From positions 1 to 64,000 of the forward strand of contig JAFXQK010000027.1 in the NCBI GenBank assembly GCA_017527205.1: a stretch of DNA of 64,000 bases, given 5' to 3'. This document shows, piece by piece, positions 55,169 through 63,617 of this stretch. The position numbers and the translations under genes were made by a program. How positions within the stretch are numbered: the stretch's first letter is position 1; each line of letters opens with the position of its first letter. Source of the DNA: Lachnospiraceae bacterium (GTDB taxonomy: Bacteria; Bacillota; Clostridia; Lachnospirales; Lachnospiraceae). Below the pieces are notes generated by a model that saw only the letters and a list, made by a program, of their open reading frames with translations, did not search any database and had not been told where the DNA came from.

Positions 55169-57619
55169 TTATCTGCTGAGCTTTAGCGTGCGGACGCGCC
55201 TTAGGGCCAGTCCGTTGACGAAGAACGAAAAACCAATAGTCATACATGCTGATATTGCCAGGGCGCGCCAGTCGATGTCCCTGGCAAATTGCGTTGCAAT
55301 CTGCTCCAGCATGCGTACGATTTTACCGCCGAGAAAGGCACCTAATCCCAAACCGCACAAAACGCCCAGTAAAGTCGTTATGACAGGCTCCGTAGCCGCG
55401 TAAATCAGACACTCGCCCACCGTAAAGCCGTTGACGCGCATGATCGCCAGCTCCGGCGTTTTTTGCAGCATGTATACGTCAGAAAGGTTCACCAAAATAA
55501 ACCAGCCCATGACTCCCGCCAGGAAAATGAATAGAACGGCAATGAACACGGAGGTCGTCTCCAGGGAGTCAAACATGGAACGGTCCGTATCAGCGGGCTT
55601 TAAGGACTGAAAGCCGGGAATACCGGAAACGAGGGTTAGCAGCTCCTCCATGGATGTCCCTTCGGACTTGATAAAGAGGGTATTCGCAGTCGGCCCTTCA
55701 TCAAAGGTAAGCTCCCAGGCCTTTGGTGAGATAAGCATGATTTCGTACAAATAGTTATTAAATTCGCCGGCAATCTTCACCTCGTGTGGTGCAAAGCTGG
55801 CATCACAAAGCGTAAAGGTATCGCCTAAGGCTAGTCCATACACCTCAAGAAAGCGTTTCCCTACCATGATTCCGCTTTCTGGTGGCATCGAAAGCTTTCC
55901 GGTATTTACGTCGATGAGATTCATCCACCCATCTAACGTTCCCTCCTCTGCACAAATTAAGATACAAACGTTTTGTCTGTCTTCCGTGCGGAAAATGAGA
56001 TCCTTGTAGACTACGGGCAATAATCTCGCGTCAGTCGTTTCCAAGGCATTCTCAAGCTCCTTTTGTGCATCCGCATTCATCTCAGGATCAAATCGAAGAA
56101 TATAATCATAGGTTTGAATCTCGCCATATTGTCGTGGGGCAACCCTTGTGATTGCATAATAGAGCATAAAGCCAATCATGAGGAGCGTGCAACACCCCGC
56201 GATGCTGACGATGGTCACGAGTACGCGCTTTAGATTCCCTCTCATGTTCAGTAGAATCATGCGAAGATAAAAGTGGCGGCCTTCGGACGAATTTCTTGGA
56301 CTGCCATGTTTTTGATGATGTGCTCCGTTTAGCAGCTCAAGCGCAGAGGAATGAAGCATTTTTGTGCAGGCAAAGATTGCAGCCAGGGCAGTTGACGCCA
56401 GGATGCACAAGGAGGCAATGACGGCAGGGATTGGTAAAAATGCCAGATGCGACAAGCCGCAGACAAAATAAGAGCTATATACGACAAGAATATATTTTTG
56501 TAGTCCGCACCAAGCCCCCAGAACGCCAAGGATCGCGCCGATCAGTCCTGCGGAAAGCGCAAACACGAGATACTTTCCAATGATTTCATGATTGTGAAGT
56601 CCGCAAGCCTTTAAGCCGCCGACAAGAACACTTTGTTCCTCTACCATTCTCGAAGTGCAGGCATAAATCACCATGACCGCAACGGCAACAAATAGCAAAG
56701 AGAGCGTCAGACTCAGCGTGACAAGATTGTTTGAGTTTTGTTCCGCCATCGCGTATCCGACATTTTCCGTATTCGACATCATCATCCATCGAGTTGTGCC
56801 ACTGGGGATTGCCTGTAGCATGGCCGCGCCCTCCGAACCAGGCAGCATGGCGACATTCTGCGCAAGCTGGTCCAATTCCTCATCTCGCAGTGCGCACCGC
56901 GTTTCAGCCAGGGCTTCCAGCTTTTTGCGCATAGGCTTTACTGCATCATAGTATTCCTTCGTAAAGCGATCCTCGGGCATGTCGAGGAGCCTGACGAAGG
57001 CCTTGGTATAGCATTCACCGATCATTGATTTATCAAAGGCTTCCTCCGGAAGGACGACATAGAAGGTGACGGCAATTCCATAGGCAATGTGATCTGGATG
57101 ATGGATGATCGCGGTAATATGATACTTCTGCCCAAGAATGCCATTTGCCTGCTCCCCTTCGGAGTTTGTGAGCATCATCTCGTCGCCGACGTGAAACCCA
57201 TATTTTTCTGCCAGCTCTCGTTCCACGGCACATTCATCAGAAGCCTTCGGAAGGGTGCCGCTGACTAACTCCGGCATGGCAACTCGTTTTGTCAGGGAGA
57301 TGGCGTTGACCTCCTGCAGCTCCCCGTTAAGCTCCGTGAAGACGGGAGTTAGCATTACGCCCTCGGCGGCTGCAACACCCTCCGTGGCTTCCATTTGCTC
57401 CACGTCCTCCTTTGTGATGAATCTTGTAGACAGAATCTCAAGATCCCAAAAGGACAGCTTGTTGTAAAAATCTGAGAACTCTTGATGCATGTCCTTTGAG
57501 GCGTAGGTTACGCAAAGATAAACGCTGACTGCGAGAAAGGAGATGGCGCAGACGGAGATAAAAGAGGCTTTTCTCTGCGCGATGTTTCGAAATGCATCAA
57601 TCCATTGTGTTCGTTTCAT
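55169..57619 (-). CDS. FtsX-like ABC transporter permease
   Basis: An 816-residue permease of the FtsX/MacB type. One N-terminal span (about 18-38), a large outer domain, three spans around 295-420, a second short span (about 450-475), a second outer domain and three C-terminal spans (about 690-810, with E-L-A-I-M-R-V-N-G-F-T before the last two). Two FtsX domains are thus present. It is encoded 22 bp downstream of the GAF-ABC ATPase and would form its membrane partner. Such systems export peptides or lipids or transmit force; the substrate is unknown. Confidence 0.85.
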   Translation of the reverse strand: MKRTQWIDAFRNIAQRKASFISVCAISFLAVSVYLCVTYASKDMHQEFSDFYNKLSFWDLEILSTRFITKEDVEQMEATEGVAAAEGVMLTPVFTELNGELQEVNAISLTKRVAMPELVSGTLPKASDECAVERELAEKYGFHVGDEMMLTNSEGEQANGILGQKYHITAIIHHPDHIAYGIAVTFYVVLPEEAFDKSMIGECYTKAFVRLLDMPEDRFTKEYYDAVKPMRKKLEALAETRCALRDEELDQLAQNVAMLPGSEGAAMLQAIPSGTTRWMMMSNTENVGYAMAEQNSNNLVTLSLTLSLLFVAVAVMVIYACTSRMVEEQSVLVGGLKACGLHNHEIIGKYLVFALSAGLIGAILGVLGAWCGLQKYILVVYSSYFVCGLSHLAFLPIPAVIASLCILASTALAAIFACTKMLHSSALELLNGAHHQKHGSPRNSSEGRHFYLRMILLNMRGNLKRVLVTIVSIAGCCTLLMIGFMLYYAITRVAPRQYGEIQTYDYILRFDPEMNADAQKELENALETTDARLLPVVYKDLIFRTEDRQNVCILICAEEGTLDGWMNLIDVNTGKLSMPPESGIMVGKRFLEVYGLALGDTFTLCDASFAPHEVKIAGEFNNYLYEIMLISPKAWELTFDEGPTANTLFIKSEGTSMEELLTLVSGIPGFQSLKPADTDRSMFDSLETTSVFIAVLFIFLAGVMGWFILVNLSDVYMLQKTPELAIMRVNGFTVGECLIYAATEPVITTLLGVLCGLGLGAFLGGKIVRMLEQIATQFARDIDWRALAISACMTIGFSFFVNGLALRRVRTLKLSR

Positions 57620-57641
57620 GATTTATCCCTCCTTAATGTTT

Positions 57642-58862
57642 CTACCACGAAAGCTCTGTGGCAGTAACGGGATGGGAATTCATGCGAATGCTGGAAATCT
57701 GACCATTCTTCAAGCGAATGACGCGATCTGCCATGCGGGCAATCTCAGGATTGTGCGTGATGAGAACGATGCTTGTACCCTGCGTTCTCCGAATTTCTTC
57801 GAAGGCACTGAGCACCTCGATGCTGGTGCGATAATCCAAGGCTGCCGTCGGTTCGTCCGCAAAAAGAATCGTCGGACGCTTTACGATGGCCCTTGCGATG
57901 GCAACACGCTGCTGTTGTCCACCGGAAAGCATGGAGGGATAATGACCGGCACGATCCTCAAGACCAACGCTCTTTAACGCTTCATCTACGGGCAAGGGAT
58001 CCTTTACAAGCTCGGCAATAAAGCGCACGTTTTCACGCGCGGTAAGGCTTGGCATTAAATTATAGGATTGAAAAACAAAGCTTAAATATCTTCTTCGGAA
58101 TTCCGTCAGTTCCTTTTCCGTGGGATTGGAAAAGTCCTTTCCCTCGACGGAAATCGTACCGCCGGTAGGGCGCTCCATGCCGCCGATAATGTTGACGAGC
58201 GTGGATTTTCCACAGCCGGATTCCCCCAGAATGACCAGAAATTCATTGCGATAAATGTCGAGATTGATTCCGCGCAAAACCTGCAGAGTCCCGTCGCCAG
58301 AGGGGAAATCCTTGGTGATGTTGCGGAGGGAGATGAGGATTTCTTTCCCCTGGCCAGTATCTGGCGTCAACCCTTTTTCGCGGATGGCAATGGAGGATAG
58401 GGCAGCAAGCTCTTGACAGAGCGCCAGATCCGATGGGTCATAGAGTTCGCCACTTTGTTTGTTGATGACCTGAACGCAGCCCAAAGGCTTGTCCTTCCCC
58501 ATGATGGGGGCGCAAATGATGCTTCGCGTGACAAAACCGGATTCCTCATCCACGCTGTGTGAGAATCGGGAATCCTTGGTGACGTCCTCCACGATGATGG
58601 ATTCTCCGTCACGAATGACGGTTCCGGCAATACCCTGGCCGCTTTCAATCGTAATGCCGCTAATGTCTACGGGGCCGTGGTTGAACACGGGAAAGATCCG
58701 TTCCGTACGTTCATCTAAAATCCAGATCGTTCCAGCCTCACTGTTCAAAGCTTGGATGACTGTTTGCAGGCAGCTTGAGAGCGCCGTGCTCAGTTCCGTT
58801 GCATTTTGGAGTTGAGTAGTGATTTCCCATATGGTCTGTGCCTTCTGTTCCACCTTATTCAT
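57642..58862 (-). CDS. GAF domain-ABC ATPase fusion
   Basis: A 406-residue protein joining two domains. Residues about 15-160 are a GAF sensor (S-E-A-G-T-I-W-I-L-D, E-S-G-Q-G-I-A-G-T-V, R-S-I-I-C-A-P-I, G-C-V-Q-V-I-N-K). Residues about 176-395 are a MacB/LolD-type ATPase: Walker A GESGCGKST at 213-221, Q-loop near 265, signature L-S-G-G-Q at 312-316, Walker B ILFADEP at 332-338 and the H-loop at 370. It suggests that ATP hydrolysis or assembly is gated by a small ligand or redox signal. The permease follows in the same operon. Confidence 0.9.
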   Translation of the reverse strand: MNKVEQKAQTIWEITTQLQNATELSTALSSCLQTVIQALNSEAGTIWILDERTERIFPVFNHGPVDISGITIESGQGIAGTVIRDGESIIVEDVTKDSRFSHSVDEESGFVTRSIICAPIMGKDKPLGCVQVINKQSGELYDPSDLALCQELAALSSIAIREKGLTPDTGQGKEILISLRNITKDFPSGDGTLQVLRGINLDIYRNEFLVILGESGCGKSTLVNIIGGMERPTGGTISVEGKDFSNPTEKELTEFRRRYLSFVFQSYNLMPSLTARENVRFIAELVKDPLPVDEALKSVGLEDRAGHYPSMLSGGQQQRVAIARAIVKRPTILFADEPTAALDYRTSIEVLSAFEEIRRTQGTSIVLITHNPEIARMADRVIRLKNGQISSIRMNSHPVTATELSW

Positions 58863-58944
58863 TTTGATCCTCCCCCTTGCGCGCCATGTACTGATCTATT
58901 CTCTCAGTTTTCTTGTTTTATCAGCATGCCTTATCCTTCATATT

Positions 58945-58973
58945 ATTATAACACACTATCAAGTTAGCGTCAA
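58945..58973 (-). promoter_or_regulatory. Promoter of the GAF-ABC/permease operon
   Basis: Minus-strand TTGACG, 17-bp spacer, TATAAT, about 83 nt before the start. Confidence 0.85.
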
Positions 58974-58991
58974 AAAATGAGAAAACGATAC

Positions 58992-59020
58992 TTGTCAAAT
59001 GCCCAAAAACATATTACACT
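58992..59020 (+). promoter_or_regulatory. Promoter of the 149-residue protein gene
   Basis: TTGTCA, 17-bp spacer, TACACT, divergent from the ABC promoter with the two -35 boxes 18 nt apart. Confidence 0.7.
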
Positions 59021-59053
59021 AGGGTTGCAAAAATACGTGAATGGAGAGATAGA

Positions 59054-59503
59054 ATGGCAAGGACGGAAATGCAAAAGAGAGCAAGAGCAGATGCCGAAAA
59101 AAGAAAGGTTGCTGAAGCTTCAAATCAGGCCCTAAAGGAACTAAGGGCAGCCAAGAGAGATCTGGACAGTGCTTTTCGGTGGGGAATTCTGGACGTCGTG
59201 GGAGGCATGTATGTTGTCTCTGGCATCAAGATTGCAAAGATCGAGGCCGCAAAGGAACATCTTCGTCAGGCAATGCGTTCGCTGCAGCAGCTCCGCAGGG
59301 AGGGCGATACGACGGACTATGCCAATCAAAGATATATGCATATGGGACCCTTGGGAACGGTTTTGGATTTTGGATTGGACGGCATTGGCCCTGACATTTA
59401 TGCGCAGGCGAGAATCGCTGGTCTTCGGTCAAGGGTGAAAGAAGCCATTCGGCGGCTCGAGACCATTTTGAAGGCAGCAGGCATCGACGAAAATCAGCGG
59501 TAA
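59054..59503 (+). CDS. Conserved-looking helical protein of unknown function
   Basis: A 149-residue protein. A basic, charged N-terminal helix (KRARADAEKRKVAEASNQAL, possible coiled coil) leads into A-K-R-D-L-D-S-A-F-R-W-G-I-L-D-V-V-G-G and another helix ending in an arginine-rich stretch. A middle M-G-P-L-G-T-V-L-D-F-G-L-D-G-I-G-P-D is glycine-rich and may be a membrane-associating turn. No signal peptide. I do not recognise it. Good ribosome site (GGAGAGATAGA) and its own promoter support a real gene; the divergent promoter pair hints at co-regulation with the ABC operon. Confidence 0.7.
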   Translation: MARTEMQKRARADAEKRKVAEASNQALKELRAAKRDLDSAFRWGILDVVGGMYVVSGIKIAKIEAAKEHLRQAMRSLQQLRREGDTTDYANQRYMHMGPLGTVLDFGLDGIGPDIYAQARIAGLRSRVKEAIRRLETILKAAGIDENQR

Positions 59504-59510
59504 ACAAAAG

Positions 59511-59580
59511 CAGGCAGCAGGTTTTGAAAAATCCATCGGAAGCAAAGGCTGACGGCAGGCTTTGAAAAATCCATCGGAAT
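59511..59580 (+). repeat. Direct repeat of about 28 bp after the 149-residue protein gene
   Basis: GGCAG followed by TTTGAAAAATCCATCGGAA occurs twice (59511-59539 and 59553-59580) with small differences at the left end. Confidence 0.75.
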
Positions 59581-59631
59581 TATTGTCAAGCACGTCTTCA
59601 AAAAGTGCCTTATCTTTGGTCATTTCATGCA

Positions 59632-59660
59632 TTGTGGGGGAGAAAGGAAAGTAGTATGAT
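59632..59660 (+). promoter_or_regulatory. Promoter of the SLC13/ArsB-type transporter gene
   Basis: TTGTGG, 17-bp spacer, TATGAT, 80 nt before the gene. Confidence 0.6.
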
Positions 59661-59739
59661 ATAGCAATTAAAAAGTATTTGTCTGGCTTTCGGGGTTGAT
59701 TAGGGGAAATCAGTTTGTTAGGCAGGAGGAAAAACTAGT

Positions 59740-61092
59740 ATGGAACAAGTGATTTCCGTAGCTATTTTTGTCATTATGTTTGCCATCATTATCTCTGAAA
59801 AGATAGAGAGGCATTATGTGTCCCTGGGAGCAGGCTTTTTAATGCTCGTTGTTGTTTTGGGAATCTGCATGCACAGTCCTTCGGCAATTTGGGATACCAT
59901 CAACCTTAAGGAATTCGCGACGAAGGCCTTTTGGATTGCAAAGGAAGAGGGAGCGGGCAACTCTGCCGGCATCAACTGGGCAACCATCGTCTTTATCTTC
60001 GGCATGATGGTTATGGTCGAAGGCATGGGAAGGGCAGGCTTTTTTAGGTGGCTATGCCTGCGCATGGCGAAGGCCGTGAAATATCAAACTCTTCCGATTT
60101 TTCTAACCTTTATGGTGACTTCTTTTCTTCTCGCCATGTTTATCGATAGTATCACGGTGATTCTTTTTCTTGCCGCCGTTACCGTGGAGCTTGCGGAGGT
60201 GCTTAGCTTTTCGCCGGTTCCCATGATCCTGGCAGAAATCTTTTGCGCGAACCTTGGCGGTTCCGCGACCATGTGCGGTGATCCGCCAAACATCATCATT
60301 GGAACCTCACTGGGCTATACCTTTGGAGAATTTCTTGAAAATACAGGTCTCATCGCAGGTATTTCCCTTGTATTTGTCATTGCCTATTTTTATTTCTGTT
60401 TCCGAAAGGAACTGACGAAAAAACAAAGCGACACGGTTCGTTCCTACCCGGAACCGGCATCCGCCATTCACAGTAAAAAAGAGTTTGCCATTAGCTGTGT
60501 GATTTTTGGCTGTGCCGTGGTGCTTCTTGTGACACATTCCATGACAGGCCTTACGGTTGCCACCATTGGTACCTTTATTGCTGCGCTGACGCTGCTTACG
60601 TCCTTTAAGGCCGCACCGATCCTCTTAAAGAAGGTGGATTACAAGACCCTGCTCTTTTTTGTGGGACTTTTCATTGTGGTCGGAGGACTGGAGCAGACGG
60701 GCGTGCTGAACGTGATCGCTGGGTTTATCAGCAACGTTTGCGGTGACAACGCTTATGTTATGGTTGCCGTAATTTTGTGGGTATCCGCGATTGCCAGTGC
60801 CTTCGTGGACAATATTCCTTTTGCCGCGACCATGATCCCCGTCATTCAGTCTCTTGCCGCAAGCACTGGCATGGATCTTTCCGTGCTGTCCTGGACGCTG
60901 GCCTGCGGTACGGACGTCGGCGGCAGTGCGACGCCCATCGGAGCTTCCGCTAATGTCGTCGGCGTTTCCATCGCGGCGCAGAACGGACACATGATCGGCT
61001 GGGGACGCTATTGCAAGGTTATGGCGCCCATTACCGTCATCACCATGGCCATTAGCATGTTGTGTATCTATTTCAGATATTTATCAATCTAG
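59740..61092 (+). CDS. ArsB/NhaD/SLC13-type ion transporter
   Basis: A 450-residue polytopic protein of the ion transporter superfamily. About eleven spans are visible. Family signatures include two matched half-motifs: A-N-L-G-G-S-A-T-M-C-G-D-P-P-N-I near residues 168-183 and G-T-D-V-G-G-S-A-T-P-I-G-A-S-A-N near 388-403; D-N-I-P-F-A-A-T near 355 is also typical. Substrate (arsenite, sodium/proton exchange, or dicarboxylate) cannot be told from the sequence. The cytidylate-kinase-like gene follows 9 nt later in the same operon, which suggests regulation by nucleotide or a phosphorylation link. Confidence 0.88.
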   Translation: MEQVISVAIFVIMFAIIISEKIERHYVSLGAGFLMLVVVLGICMHSPSAIWDTINLKEFATKAFWIAKEEGAGNSAGINWATIVFIFGMMVMVEGMGRAGFFRWLCLRMAKAVKYQTLPIFLTFMVTSFLLAMFIDSITVILFLAAVTVELAEVLSFSPVPMILAEIFCANLGGSATMCGDPPNIIIGTSLGYTFGEFLENTGLIAGISLVFVIAYFYFCFRKELTKKQSDTVRSYPEPASAIHSKKEFAISCVIFGCAVVLLVTHSMTGLTVATIGTFIAALTLLTSFKAAPILLKKVDYKTLLFFVGLFIVVGGLEQTGVLNVIAGFISNVCGDNAYVMVAVILWVSAIASAFVDNIPFAATMIPVIQSLAASTGMDLSVLSWTLACGTDVGGSATPIGASANVVGVSIAAQNGHMIGWGRYCKVMAPITVITMAISMLCIYFRYLSI

Positions 61093-61101
61093 GAGGGGGA
61101 C

Positions 61102-61698
61102 ATGGAAGGACAAGTGATCATTGCCATTGGACGTGAGTTTGGAAGCGGCGGACATGAGATTGCAGAACTGATCGCTACCAGACTGGAGATCTTTTTGATC
61201 GATGATAAGCTGTTATATGATCTGGCATCAGAGAAAAAGATTCCCTATGAGCAGATCAAAAAATATGATGAAAAACCCAAAATGCCTTTCCTTTCCAGAA
61301 CGGTTTCAGGCTACACCAATGCCCTGGAGGAGCATCTTGCAAAGATGCAGTTCGAATATCTAAGGAAGATGGCTGAACATGGGGAATCCTTTGTGATCGT
61401 GGGACGCTGCGCCGAGCACGTGCTGAAGGACTATCCCTGTATGACCTCCGCCTTTATTTCCGGCGACAAGGAGACGAAGTGTGCGCGTGTCATGGAGAAA
61501 TATCATCTCTCCGCTGATGAGGCAAAGAAGCTCATGAAGAAAAAGGACGCGACCAGAAAGGCCTATCACAACTATTATTGCGAGGGGAAATGGGGTGACT
61601 CCCGCAACTACGACCTTTGCATCAACAGCAGTAAGATCGGCGTGGAAGGAGCCGCAGACGTCATCCTTTCCTTTGCAACAAGAAAGCAGGTACGGTAA
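61102..61698 (+). CDS. Cytidylate kinase-like family protein
   Basis: A 198-residue P-loop kinase-like protein (Pfam Cytidylate_kin2). It opens with I-I-A-I-G-R-E-F-G-S-G-G-H-E-I-A, a modified P-loop with G-S-G-G in place of G-K-S/T, and has F-V-I-V-G-R-C-A-E-H-V-L near residues 96-107 and a lid region with D-A-T-R-K-A-Y-H-N-Y-Y. Length is that of the small stand-alone family, not of Cmk. AGGAGGGGG ribosome site. Operon partner of the transporter; true substrate unknown. Confidence 0.85.
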   Translation: MEGQVIIAIGREFGSGGHEIAELIATRLEIFLIDDKLLYDLASEKKIPYEQIKKYDEKPKMPFLSRTVSGYTNALEEHLAKMQFEYLRKMAEHGESFVIVGRCAEHVLKDYPCMTSAFISGDKETKCARVMEKYHLSADEAKKLMKKKDATRKAYHNYYCEGKWGDSRNYDLCINSSKIGVEGAADVILSFATRKQVR

Positions 61699-61726
61699 AC
61701 AGGATTATGATTTCGTTTTCTTACGC

Positions 61727-61755
61727 TTGACATACTGCCGTATATAGAGTATAGT
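61727..61755 (+). promoter_or_regulatory. Promoter of the Rpn-type gene
   Basis: Perfect TTGACA, 17-bp spacer, TATAGT. Leader of about 150 nt. Confidence 0.85.
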
Positions 61756-61784
61756 AAAGACAGTCCCGATTGGGGCTGTCTTTT
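61756..61784 (+). terminator. Terminator of the transporter operon, nested with the next promoter
   Basis: 12-bp stem AAAGACAGTCCC and GGGGCTGTCTTT around GATT, then TTTT. It starts right after the -10 box, so transcripts from that promoter would lack part of the left arm and escape it, whereas read-through from the kinase gene would be stopped. Confidence 0.7.
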
Positions 61785-61911
61785 GGCGTTTCGCCAGTTC
61801 TCAGCAAATACGTGATACGCGGTGGGAAACCACTACCTGTAAACGAAGTGCGTCAGTTCGTTTGTTTTGATACTTGTTTTTCCGCCGTTCCAATGAAAAG
61901 AAGGAGGAAAA
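61785..61911 (+). promoter_or_regulatory. Structured leader of the Rpn-type gene
   Basis: About 125 nt without an ORF of its own, containing GGCG-tt-CGCC, GGTGG-gaaa-CCAC and AACGAA/TTCGTT pairings in a row, then AAGGAGG and the ATG. It could be a regulatory RNA element or a transposition-related end sequence. Confidence 0.35.
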
Positions 61912-62937
61912 ATGAGGAGAACGACTTATCTGACAAACGTATTAAAAAAATATGGTTCCGCCGCCCAGTATGATGCGGAGGCGAAGAAAATCATGGCGGA
62001 CAAAAGTCTTTTGGCAATGATCTTACAGGTGACGGTCAGTGAACTTAGGGGATTTGACAGGAGCGAGATTGAGCGGTTCATTGAAGGCGTGGAGGTATCG
62101 GATGCACCGGCAATTACGGGCATGAACACGGAGGATGCCGACCCGGAGGAAGGGATGGTCAGGTATGACGTTCATTTTTATGTCATCATCCCCAAAAAGC
62201 AGCGCGTTAAGATTTTGCTAAACGTGGAGATTCAGAAGGAATACCATGCCAGTGGGGATTTAATGCCAAGAGGGATATATTACTGCTGCAGGATCATTTC
62301 GGGGCAAAAGGACAGGGAATTCGTGGGGGACGACTATGAAAGTATCAAGAAGACCTACGGCATCTGGCTGAACCTGAATGCGCCAAAGAGCGAGGCGGAC
62401 TCGATCTTTTGCGTGGAGCTGACACCAAAGGTGCTTGCGGGAAACACGGATCCCGAGAACCATAAGTATGACCTGATGAATGTAACGATGATCGGGCTAA
62501 ATGATGACAGCTACATAAGGCGGGCAACGGAGCTGCATGGATACCTTGGAACGATCTTTTCAAAGAAGCTAAAGCCAGAGGAGAAGATACGAATCTTAAA
62601 GGAAGAGTACGGCGTTGAACCGACAAAGGAAGTAAAGGAGGGTATGATTAAATTGTGTAATTTGGGAGAAGCATTATTAGAAGAAGGCAGGGAAGAAGGC
62701 AGGGAAGAAGGCCGTCAGGAAGAAAGGGAAAATACCAGGCGCGAATCTGAGAGGGCGGATGCTGCGGAGAAAAGGGCTTTTCAGGCAGAAAAAGAGCTTG
62801 AAAACTTAAAAAGACTTTTGGGAGCAGAATACAGGAAGGCGCAAGGTGATTGCATGGACAGGAAAACAAGACACTTTGGTAAAAAGAGAGGAGAACTTTG
62901 GCGTGATTTGTTTAGGAAAAATAAACGGCACGACTAA
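61912..62937 (+). CDS. Rpn-family recombination-promoting nuclease / putative transposase
   Basis: A 341-residue protein of the PD-(D/E)XK nuclease family transposases (PF12784-like). The core shows V-R-Y-D-V-H-F-Y-V (catalytic D) and N-V-E-I-Q-K-E-Y (E-x-Q in place of E-x-K), then R-G-I-Y-Y-C-C-R-I-I-S. The C-terminal part has the usual run E-G-R-E-E-G-R-E-E-G-R-Q and a long charged coiled coil. Rpn proteins promote RecA-independent recombination in E. coli and may act in phage defence. The last 40 residues are very basic. AAGGAGG ribosome site. No terminal inverted repeats or target duplication were seen. Confidence 0.85.
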   Translation: MRRTTYLTNVLKKYGSAAQYDAEAKKIMADKSLLAMILQVTVSELRGFDRSEIERFIEGVEVSDAPAITGMNTEDADPEEGMVRYDVHFYVIIPKKQRVKILLNVEIQKEYHASGDLMPRGIYYCCRIISGQKDREFVGDDYESIKKTYGIWLNLNAPKSEADSIFCVELTPKVLAGNTDPENHKYDLMNVTMIGLNDDSYIRRATELHGYLGTIFSKKLKPEEKIRILKEEYGVEPTKEVKEGMIKLCNLGEALLEEGREEGREEGRQEERENTRRESERADAAEKRAFQAEKELENLKRLLGAEYRKAQGDCMDRKTRHFGKKRGELWRDLFRKNKRHD

Positions 62938-62950
62938 TGAAAGAAAAGAA

Positions 62951-62983
62951 TCGCCTGTCCGAATAGGACAGGCGATCGCATTT
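62951..62983. terminator. Terminator between convergent genes
   Basis: 11-bp perfect stem ATCGCCTGTCC and GGACAGGCGAT (62967-62977) around GAATA. T-rich flanks exist on both strands (TTCTTTTCTTTC on the minus strand), so it can serve both genes. Confidence 0.8.
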
Positions 62984-63022
62984 ATTGTTTGGAATTAGAA
63001 TGATTTTTTACAAGTGAGCTCG

Positions 63023-63277
63023 TTATGCAAGGGCGCGGGGGCCGTCAGAGAGAAGCTCGACAACCTTCGTGATCTCTTTTAGCATGCGGGCGCAGGCACT
63101 CGTCTCATCCTTGAAAAAGAGCGTGCCAATCTTTTTCTTTCCCTCGCAGAAGAAAACCTCCCACAAACCATTTACTTTTTCTAAGCAGATCCGTCCACTC
63201 TCTTCTCCACCGATCTGATAGAGCTTCGAAGGAACAAGATGCTCTGTTAAATAATTCTTTAATTCTGATGCTGTCAT
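63023..63277 (-). CDS. Small protein of unknown function, possibly immunity-like
   Basis: An 84-residue alpha-beta protein: N-terminal helix (TASELKNYLTEHLVPSKLY), then strands with G-R-I-C-L-E-K-V-N-G-L-W-E-V-F-F-C-E-G-K-K-K-I-G-T-L-F-F and a final helix (E-T-S-A-C-A-R-M-L-K-E-I). The pattern W-E-V-F/Y-Y then G-x-K, F and E-x-x-A-C is one I associate with small immunity-type proteins, but this is a weak resemblance. The ATG at 63277 has AAAGGAAG upstream; an in-frame GTG at 63286 is too close to that site. Confidence 0.6.
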   Translation of the reverse strand: MTASELKNYLTEHLVPSKLYQIGGEESGRICLEKVNGLWEVFFCEGKKKIGTLFFKDETSACARMLKEITKVVELLSDGPRALA

Positions 63278-63359
63278 AACAAACACTTCCTTTCTGAATA
63301 TAATAAATATGCAAAAAGCGACATTAATTTCTATTTAATGATGAATGAAATATTCTTGA

Positions 63360-63378
63360 TGTAGTATTTGAAACTACA
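63360..63378. other. Dyad in the divergent region 63278-63617
   Basis: TGTAGT and ACTACA separated by 7 nt. It lies between the minus-strand small gene and the rightmost gene and could be an operator for either. Nothing else was recognised in this 340-bp region except the promoter at 63427-63455. Confidence 0.4.
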
Positions 63379-63426
63379 TATAGCATACACCATGTTCAAA
63401 AAATATGCAAGGGCTTTTTGTTAGTA

Positions 63427-63455
63427 TTTACAATTTTTCATTTTTCTTTTATAAT
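63427..63455 (+). promoter_or_regulatory. Promoter of the rightmost gene
   Basis: TTTACA, 17-bp spacer, TATAAT, with a leader of about 160 nt. Confidence 0.65.
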
Positions 63456-63617
63456 TAAAGTGTAGTGGGTAAATATGCGCGAAATCATTACGTGAAACCA
63501 CCTTGGAAGCATCTGGTGAAAACGATGTGTCGCGATCGAACGCAAGGTATCTGCTTAGGTTTCAACGGCGTAACCAATGATTTTGGCTGAAGTATCAGGG
63601 GAAAGTGAGGGCGGAGT

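Noticed and set aside
61912..62937. Complete insertion sequence around the Rpn-type gene
   Set aside because: No terminal inverted repeats or target-site duplication were found on either side.
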